Source: Candidatus Thorarchaeota archaeon (GTDB taxonomy: Archaea > Asgardarchaeota > Thorarchaeia > Thorarchaeales > Thorarchaeaceae). From it: a stretch of 12,445 nucleotides of DNA. Positions within the stretch are counted from its first letter, which is position 1; the number at the start of each line of letters is the position of its first letter. The notes under the pieces were generated by a model. The model saw nothing but the letters and a program-made list of their open reading frames with translations. It was not told the DNA's origin and searched no databases. The translations under genes were made by a program, and so were the position numbers. The stretch is from assembly GCA_016840385.1 (NCBI GenBank), contig JAEOSL010000104.1:1-12445 (forward strand). The letters run 5' to 3'. Positions 8,568 through 12,445 of this stretch are shown one piece after another.

Positions 8568-8740
8568 CTGTAGAGCCTCTTCTGTATTGGAGCATATTAA
8601 TCATCTCAAAATGCCTATTCATCTTTTGTAGTGCAAATATCCTCCTAATACATATCACACTACTCACAGTTAGACGAATCAGTATCCAATATAATCTAGA
8701 ATAATGGGAAATCGATTCACCATGTATCCTGATGTTCTTT

Positions 8741-9232
8741 CTATCGGATGGACGCATCAGCTGACACGCGAAGTTCTTCTTTTCTATTTTCGACAGATTT
8801 CCGAACTTCTTTCATCAGTTGAGCAAATGATCCCTTAGGACCTGCGTCGATATTGTCGATTGTGTTTAGATCCTTCAGCATACCGTTGAGTCGGTCTTGG
8901 ATACTGATAACACCGAGATTGAAGATATCGGCAAATGTTCCATTAACAGTGTATAGAACACGTTTTCTTCCACGACCAGTCTGGTCATAATCTCTTTGAC
9001 CATCAATTACTCCAAGTGCTTCAAGTTGTGAGACGATAAGCCCCGCATTTGCTCTTGAATATCCAGTGAGTTGACATATGTCATCTGAACTTAATCTCTC
9101 ACCAGATTCATAATGTTCGATAAATAGTGCGGCAAGAACTGGTCCTGCATTTGGTGATAGTCCTATCCATCGTGCGACTTTTTCAAAAAGTCTTGTAGTG
9201 GGTCCTTTCATGAGACCGTTTGATTCAACCAT
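8741..9232 (-). CDS. GbsR/MarR-like winged helix-turn-helix transcriptional regulator
   Basis: The 163 residues fit the GbsR branch of MarR-like regulators: an N-terminal helix (FEKVARWIGLSPNAGPVLAALFI, written here in part, about 16-38), a winged helix-turn-helix with LSSDDICQLTGYSRANAG (47-64) and recognition-helix region SQLEALGVI (68-76), a basic wing (TGRGRKRVLYTV, 85-96), and C-terminal helices (about 100-155) that usually make the dimer interface. Members bind DNA as dimers and often repress their own or adjacent genes, sometimes in response to small ligands; no ligand can be named here. An SD GAGGAG (9248-9243) lies ten bases before the ATG; Met8 is an alternative start. A perfect dyad directly upstream (9256-9274) is a likely autoregulatory operator. 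It sits between kinase and receiver genes on the same strand, so it may control one of them. Confidence 0.85.
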   Translation of the reverse strand: MVESNGLMKGPTTRLFEKVARWIGLSPNAGPVLAALFIEHYESGERLSSDDICQLTGYSRANAGLIVSQLEALGVIDGQRDYDQTGRGRKRVLYTVNGTFADIFNLGVISIQDRLNGMLKDLNTIDNIDAGPKGSFAQLMKEVRKSVENRKEELRVSADASIR

Positions 9233-9255
9233 TGGCGAATAACTCCTCTGCGCGT

Positions 9256-9274
9256 TATAGTATGGCGTACTATA
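9256..9274. promoter_or_regulatory. Perfect dyad, probable operator overlapping the regulator promoter
   Basis: The sequence TATAGTA-TGGCG-TACTATA is a perfect 7+7-bp inverted repeat around a 5-base spacer, 24-42 bases before the regulator's ATG. The half-sites are themselves TATA-like: on the minus strand TACTATAA (9262-9255) is centred about 27 bases before the ATG, while TATAGTA (9274-9268) would give a start near the SD. A dimer bound here would block TBP. That it is the binding site of the adjacent GbsR-like protein is inference. Confidence 0.6.
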
Positions 9275-9325
9275 GAGGTCTTGCTCCTATTTTTACAATT
9301 CCGCTAAGCCTTTTATGATTTATTA

Positions 9326-9434
9326 TTATTGGACAGAAATACGTCTACTTACAAAATAGAGCATATCAGTACCGTTTTGTTTTCCAGTTGTTACTTGAGT
9401 ATCAGCATGCCCGATTCGTACCCTACCATCAATA
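9326..9434 (-). pseudogene. Decayed duplicate of the 3' end of the receiver-GAF-PAS gene
   Basis: Read on the minus strand, the 75 bases ending at the TAA (9328-9326) align without gaps to the last 75 bases of the gene at 9435-10766, with about 53 identities by hand count. Translated, TGKQNGTDMLYFVSRRISVQ and stop matches SGKQNDENVLYFMSRPTSAQ and stop of the intact gene. Further upstream the match continues in another frame (VGYESG against VGGESV), so at least one indel has broken the copy. It has no start codon of its own and begins where the intact gene stops. It is either the last trace of a lost tandem paralogue or an old tandem duplication of about 109 bp. Confidence 0.7.
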
Positions 9435-10766
9435 CTATTGAGCAGACGTAGGTCTACTCATGAAATAGAGGACGTTTTCATCATTTTGTTTTCCAGATGC
9501 AACTCGAGTTTCTACTTTGACTGATTCTCCACCTACTTCTATAAGCTGGTTCTCCAATCTGATAACTGCTCCTGAAAGTAGTGCAGTCCTTAGATTCTCT
9601 TTCTCATCATTTTCAATTTTGTATATCTCGTCAATTGTTTTTCCAACGATGGTTGCTTCTTCTGGACCAAAATATTCTGTAACTACATTGTTTATAGATA
9701 TGATTTCAAAGTCTGAGTTTGTTACAATGAACATGTACTTGAACGAATCAAAGATACTAGCTACCTCTGATTGGTTTTCGCTGATCAGCTGTTGAGCTTT
9801 TACTCTAGCCATATATGCTGCTATTTGAACTGCAATTGCCTCCAGGGTGTGCTTATCTCTTTCTGGAATTTCTTCATTGCTATGAGACCCTAAGCTGAGA
9901 ACAGCAGCAGTTTCTTCTTCAAATTTAACGGGGATTAATGCAACCGCAGTCAAATCCTTGTATTGATCATCAACTTCTTCGGATGATTGTATTTGTGATG
10001 CAGAGAGATATACCGGTTCCTTCATCGCAGCAGGTCCCTTGTCACTCGAGAACTTGCTAAGAAAGTGCGCAGAAATTCCTTGGCTTGAAGATAAGTCGAA
10101 CTCGCCTGTTTTAGAATCAGCCAAGTATATTCCACCACAATCTACACCATCTAATTGGACAGATGTCTTTAGTATCAAGTCTAAGGCTTCGTTGAGGTCT
10201 GGGGTAATGCACAATTTATTTCCAAGGTCACGCTGTAAGATGAGTGCTTCTTCTCCCTTCCTCCTCTCCGCAATTTCGGTGAGAAGTTGTTCATTGCTTT
10301 TTTGCAATTCGGCAGTACGCTCTTCCACTCTATGTTCGAGTTCTTCATATGCAGTGGTTATAGCTTCACCTGCTCTTCTTTCTTCAACTTCAGTTCTAAT
10401 TCTGTGTGCGATATCGATGAAGAGGTCACGGAATTCTTCAGTACCTTTCTTCAGATAGTAATCTGCTCCAAGGTTGAGTGCTCGTATTGCCACTGCTTCC
10501 TGACTTCTTCCAGTGAATATGATGAATGGAATATTGGGATTTCCTTCACGCACCCATTCAAGAAGATCAAGGCCTGTCATGCTGTGGGGTCCGAGATAAT
10601 GGTCACAAACAATAGCATCAAACTCTTCTTCTTCGATTTTCTGGAGTGCTTCTTGATCAGTATTTGCAGAAACAAGTTCGAATCTATCGTCCTCTTTTGC
10701 TAGGAACTTGCCTGCTAGAAATAGTAAGTCCTCATCATCATCTACGACTAGGACTCGTATCTTCAA
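9435..10766 (-). CDS. Response regulator: receiver, coiled coil, GAF, PAS; no kinase or DNA-binding output
   Basis: This 443-residue protein starts with a receiver domain (Asp9-11, phospho-acceptor Asp55, Thr85, Lys106/107) closely similar to that of the hybrid kinase at 3791 (FIIFTGRSQEAVAIRALNLGADYY against FIIFTGKSREEIAIQALNLGATYY, each written in part). A coiled coil follows (about 133-178, EELEHRVEERTAELQKSNEQ), then a GAF domain (about 186-320, with VALIPV near 275-280) and a PAS domain (about 334-440). The chain ends there, without HisKA, HATPase or helix-turn-helix, so it may act by protein contacts or by scaffolding. The start codon is TTG: the strong SD GAGGTG (10780-10775) sits eight bases before it, and the product then begins MKIRVLVVDDDE exactly as receivers do; no ATG fits. 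A decayed copy of its own 3' end follows downstream. Likely phospho-donor is a nearby kinase (inference). Confidence 0.9.
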   Translation of the reverse strand: MKIRVLVVDDDEDLLFLAGKFLAKEDDRFELVSANTDQEALQKIEEEEFDAIVCDHYLGPHSMTGLDLLEWVREGNPNIPFIIFTGRSQEAVAIRALNLGADYYLKKGTEEFRDLFIDIAHRIRTEVEERRAGEAITTAYEELEHRVEERTAELQKSNEQLLTEIAERRKGEEALILQRDLGNKLCITPDLNEALDLILKTSVQLDGVDCGGIYLADSKTGEFDLSSSQGISAHFLSKFSSDKGPAAMKEPVYLSASQIQSSEEVDDQYKDLTAVALIPVKFEEETAAVLSLGSHSNEEIPERDKHTLEAIAVQIAAYMARVKAQQLISENQSEVASIFDSFKYMFIVTNSDFEIISINNVVTEYFGPEEATIVGKTIDEIYKIENDEKENLRTALLSGAVIRLENQLIEVGGESVKVETRVASGKQNDENVLYFMSRPTSAQ

Positions 10767-10774
10767 TTTCTCTC

Positions 10775-10780
10775 CACCTC
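10775..10780 (-). promoter_or_regulatory. Shine-Dalgarno site that fixes the TTG start of the receiver gene
   Basis: On the minus strand GAGGTG precedes the TTG at 10766-10764 by eight bases. It matches the archaeal anti-SD (CACCTC) over six bases. Together with the alignment of the encoded N-terminus to other receiver domains it decides for a TTG initiation codon. Confidence 0.75.
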
Positions 10781-10869
10781 AAATTAGAATGTATCCGGAC
10801 TGATTTGGATTAAGTCATTCTCTAATATTACACTTGTCATGAGGTTCTTCTCTCAATTTTGAGTTGAAA

Positions 10870-10885
10870 AAAGGAACGCTCCTTT
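10870..10885. promoter_or_regulatory. Short dyad in the divergent intergenic region
   Basis: AAAGGA-ACGC-TCCTTT is a perfect 6+6-bp inverted repeat, about midway between the divergent genes starting at 10766 and 10950. On the minus strand it is followed by a T-run (six T in all, three of them in the stem), so it could end antisense transcription coming from the right. It could equally be an operator, or chance. Confidence 0.3.
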
Positions 10886-10918
10886 GTATGTCGAGTAGCT
10901 ATACTGCAAAAACGAGAA

Positions 10919-10925
10919 TTTAAAT
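10919..10925 (+). promoter_or_regulatory. TATA-like box of the membrane/zinc-ribbon gene
   Basis: TTTAAAT is centred 27-28 bases before the ATG at 10950, preceded by a purine-rich CGAGAA that could serve as a BRE. No SD lies in the gap. A leaderless transcript is inferred. Confidence 0.6.
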
Positions 10926-10949
10926 CCCAGTTCCTATTGTTTTGGAACT

Positions 10950-11609
10950 ATGTCTGATATTATAGAATTACTAAAGACAAAGCTTTTTCTCGTTGGTACA
11001 CTTCTAATGATGATTGCGGGAGCAATTCTCGTCACATTCGGTGGTGGTGATGAAAGCCTCATGATGGGTATTCCAATGATTGTGTTGGGTCTCCTCCTGT
11101 TCATTTCTGGATATATTACACCGATTGTTTCTGAATCTAAGACTGGATTGGTAATTGGTCTAATCCTAACAATTGGTGCAGTTGTTATGCTTCTGGGGGT
11201 TGCTGTATATGATTACATGATGTTAATAGCTGGTCTATCAATCACTATATTGATGAGTGTAGCGTGGCCAATTATTTGTTGCCAAGGATCTCAGGGAATT
11301 AAATCCCAAGTAGTTGGTGTTGCATCAGCACATGATAGTATATCGATAACAGAGCTAAGTAGCAAAACTGGTGCGTCTGTGAAATTGACAAGTGAAATTG
11401 TATATGATGCAATTGGAAAAGGACAATTATCCGGTCGCATGGAAGGAGACACCTTCGTTCGATCTGCACCATCTTCAACTTCATACTCTGCTCCAACAAC
11501 CACAACAAGAGAACGTGAGATTATCAAAGTTCTTGTCATTTGTCCTTATTGTGGCGCAAAAACTGAGCAAGGCATTGGCAAATGTTCGAATTGTAAAGCT
11601 GACTTGTAA
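10950..11609 (+). CDS. Four-helix membrane protein with winged-helix-like segment and C-terminal zinc ribbon
   Basis: This 219-residue protein has four membrane helices (about 10-30, 39-59, 65-84, 87-108), then a soluble segment (about 122-172) with the pattern SISITELSSKTGASVKLTSE, IVYDAIGKGQLSGRMEGDTF: a helix-turn-helix followed by a wing, as in PCI-type and archaeal winged-helix modules. A Ser/Thr-rich linker (173-186) leads to a zinc ribbon with Cys198, 201, 212 and 215. The domain order is the same as in the protein at 2040-2753, although the membrane parts differ. The soluble modules should face the cytoplasm if they bind nucleic acid or protein, but topology is not established. It appears monocistronic, with its own TATA box and a hairpin/T-rich terminator. 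I cannot assign a function. Confidence 0.82.
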   Translation: MSDIIELLKTKLFLVGTLLMMIAGAILVTFGGGDESLMMGIPMIVLGLLLFISGYITPIVSESKTGLVIGLILTIGAVVMLLGVAVYDYMMLIAGLSITILMSVAWPIICCQGSQGIKSQVVGVASAHDSISITELSSKTGASVKLTSEIVYDAIGKGQLSGRMEGDTFVRSAPSSTSYSAPTTTTREREIIKVLVICPYCGAKTEQGIGKCSNCKADL

Positions 11610-11628
11610 TCTCCATATGAAGACAGAC

Positions 11629-11653
11629 GTAGGGGTTCAATCCCCTACATTTT
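11629..11653 (+). terminator. Hairpin and T-rich tail after the membrane/zinc-ribbon gene
   Basis: A 7-bp stem (GTAGGGG / CCCCTAC, 11629-11635 and 11642-11648) with a 6-base loop is followed by ATTTT and a long pyrimidine-rich stretch. It starts 19 bases after the stop codon of the upstream gene and fits a transcription terminator. Confidence 0.55.
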
Positions 11654-11736
11654 CTTCTTTCTATTGCCTTTTCTATCCAATACCATCACAAACATAAGGG
11701 AAAGTGGTAATCATATAATGTCACGAGGAGGATGTA

Positions 11737-12445
11737 ATGGCAGAACCTAAGGAAGAAGTACTTCCAGTAATCCATCTACGCATCCGTATCTCAAAGCCAC
11801 TAGAAGAGGTCTGGAGTGATTTTCTCGACCCTATCATGATGTTACTCTGGCTTGGAAATGAGATTTCAGCAGATGTACGTGTAGGTGGGTCAATCAGGTT
11901 CCTTGGACCTCAAGCACCAACAACTCCTGAGATTGCAAACTATTGGGAGATCAAGGAAGTAAAAGACCAGAAAGTCCTCCTTCTCAGTTGGCGCATCATG
12001 GGTGTTGACACACTTCTTGTAATTCGATTCAATCCTATTGGACCTGGAACTATGATTCAGGTTAACCATGGAGCAGTACCTGTTTCAGCAAGGAAGTATC
12101 ATCTTCCTGAACATTGGAACCTCCTCCTTGCAAACTTCAAATCTGCAGTGGAGTTAGGTGGTCCAGCTCTACGTTTTGATTACTCAGAATATCATCCCCT
12201 TCGAGTGACAAGATATGATCCCAAAGATGTTCGACTCAGTGTGGTGTGTAGGACTCCTCCACAGATTCCATTCGATGTTTGGACAAATCCTGATAAGTTG
12301 AAGCACTTCATAAGAGCAGATGATCCTGTTGTAGACCAACAGTATGCAGGTATTTACACTTGGTGGGCAGAAGGAAAAGGTCCTGTCGTCTTCAAGAAGA
12401 TGATCCAAGACAAAGAGTTGGATCATCTTCTTGAAGACGACAGGA
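11737..12445 (+). CDS. Tandem SRPBCC (AHSA1-like) domain protein, 3' end missing
   Basis: The frame opens with ATG, has a strong SD (GAGGAGG, 11725-11731) five bases upstream, and stays open for 236 codons to the window edge. The first domain (about 10-145) shows the AHSA1/SRPBCC pattern: LRIRISKPLEEVWSDFLDP (14-32), WLGNEISADVRVGGSIRF (38-55), YWEIKEV..KVLLLSW and a C-terminal helix with HWNLLLANFKSAVE. A second copy begins at about 165 (VVCRTPPQIPFDVWTNPDKL, then VVDQQYAGIYTWW and VVFKKM). SRPBCC folds bind hydrophobic ligands or, in Aha1, Hsp90; the ligand here is unknown. Residues from Leu228 onward lie in the right arm of a perfect inverted repeat ending at the last base and are probably not genuine. 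Without that arm the second domain is cut at about half its length. Confidence 0.82.
   Translation, partial: MAEPKEEVLPVIHLRIRISKPLEEVWSDFLDPIMMLLWLGNEISADVRVGGSIRFLGPQAPTTPEIANYWEIKEVKDQKVLLLSWRIMGVDTLLVIRFNPIGPGTMIQVNHGAVPVSARKYHLPEHWNLLLANFKSAVELGGPALRFDYSEYHPLRVTRYDPKDVRLSVVCRTPPQIPFDVWTNPDKLKHFIRADDPVVDQQYAGIYTWWAEGKGPVVFKKMIQDKELDHLLEDDR
12381..12445. repeat. Perfect inverted repeat at the window end (probable contig-end fold-back)
   Basis: Bases 12381-12408 are exactly reverse-complementary to 12418-12445 (28 bp, no mismatch), separated by nine bases (GACAAAGAG). The repeat ends at the very last base and lies inside an open reading frame encoding a conserved domain. Both points favour a fold-back or chimera at the end of an assembled contig over a biological hairpin. 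Confidence 0.85.

Noticed and set aside
8557..8757. A 66-codon open frame on the minus strand between the regulator and the soluble kinase.
   Set aside because: It overlaps the end of the regulator and the start of the kinase, has no clear SD, and encodes an Arg/Ile/His-rich chain with no recognisable pattern. It is probably chance.
10039..10703. Two long plus-strand open frames (138-139 codons) inside the receiver gene region.
   Set aside because: They are antisense to a gene with clear receiver, coiled-coil and GAF patterns, and the encoded Ser/Cys/Phe-rich chains show no domain.
11629..11648. A hairpin resembling a tRNA T-arm (GGGGTTCAATCCCC).
   Set aside because: The loop has six bases instead of seven, and there is no acceptor stem, anticodon arm or D-arm around it. 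It lies just after a stop codon and before a T-rich stretch, so a terminator fits better.
12184..12426. An 80-codon open frame on the minus strand at the right end.
   Set aside because: It is antisense to the SRPBCC gene, lies mostly over a conserved domain, and its N-terminus comes from the fold-back repeat.

Overview
The window looks archaeal. Several genes have a TATA-like box about 27 bases upstream of the start codon and no Shine-Dalgarno (SD) sequence, as expected for leaderless transcripts. Others carry an archaeal-type SD (GAGGTG, AAGGTG). The content fits a moderately AT-rich, probably uncultured archaeon: multi-PAS kinases with an N-terminal receiver, a GbsR/MarR-like regulator, and membrane proteins ending in a winged-helix-like segment plus a zinc ribbon. 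Such proteins occur in methanogens and Asgard lineages. I lean towards Asgard, Thorarchaeota-like, but this is inference and no marker gene is present.

Left part (1-3717), metabolism, transport and membrane genes: a dodecin on the minus strand with its own hairpin/T-tract terminator; a ten-helix EamA/DMT permease (+); a PEMT/ICMT-type membrane methyltransferase (+); a four-helix membrane protein with winged-helix-like and zinc-ribbon segments (-); and a DUF362 protein (+).

Central part (3791-10766), a signalling cluster: a 978-residue hybrid kinase (receiver, five PAS, HisKA, HATPase; +); converging on it, a 604-residue soluble kinase (three PAS, HisKA-like, HATPase; -); a GbsR/MarR-like regulator (-) preceded by a perfect dyad that overlaps its likely promoter; and a receiver-GAF-PAS protein (-) that starts at TTG and has no kinase or DNA-binding output. 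Between the last two lies a decayed second copy of the 3' end of the receiver gene, so a tandem paralogue or partial duplication once existed there. The two kinases, the receiver protein and the regulator could form one phosphorelay, but only proximity supports this.

Right part (10950-12445): a second four-helix protein with the same membrane / winged-helix-like / zinc-ribbon layout, then a tandem SRPBCC (AHSA1-like) protein that runs off the window. The last 65 bases are a perfect inverted repeat (two 28-base arms, 9-base spacer) ending exactly at the last base. This looks like a fold-back artefact at a contig end, so the final codons should not be trusted. No tRNA, rRNA, CRISPR array or insertion sequence was seen, and no gene-free stretch exceeds 300 bases.
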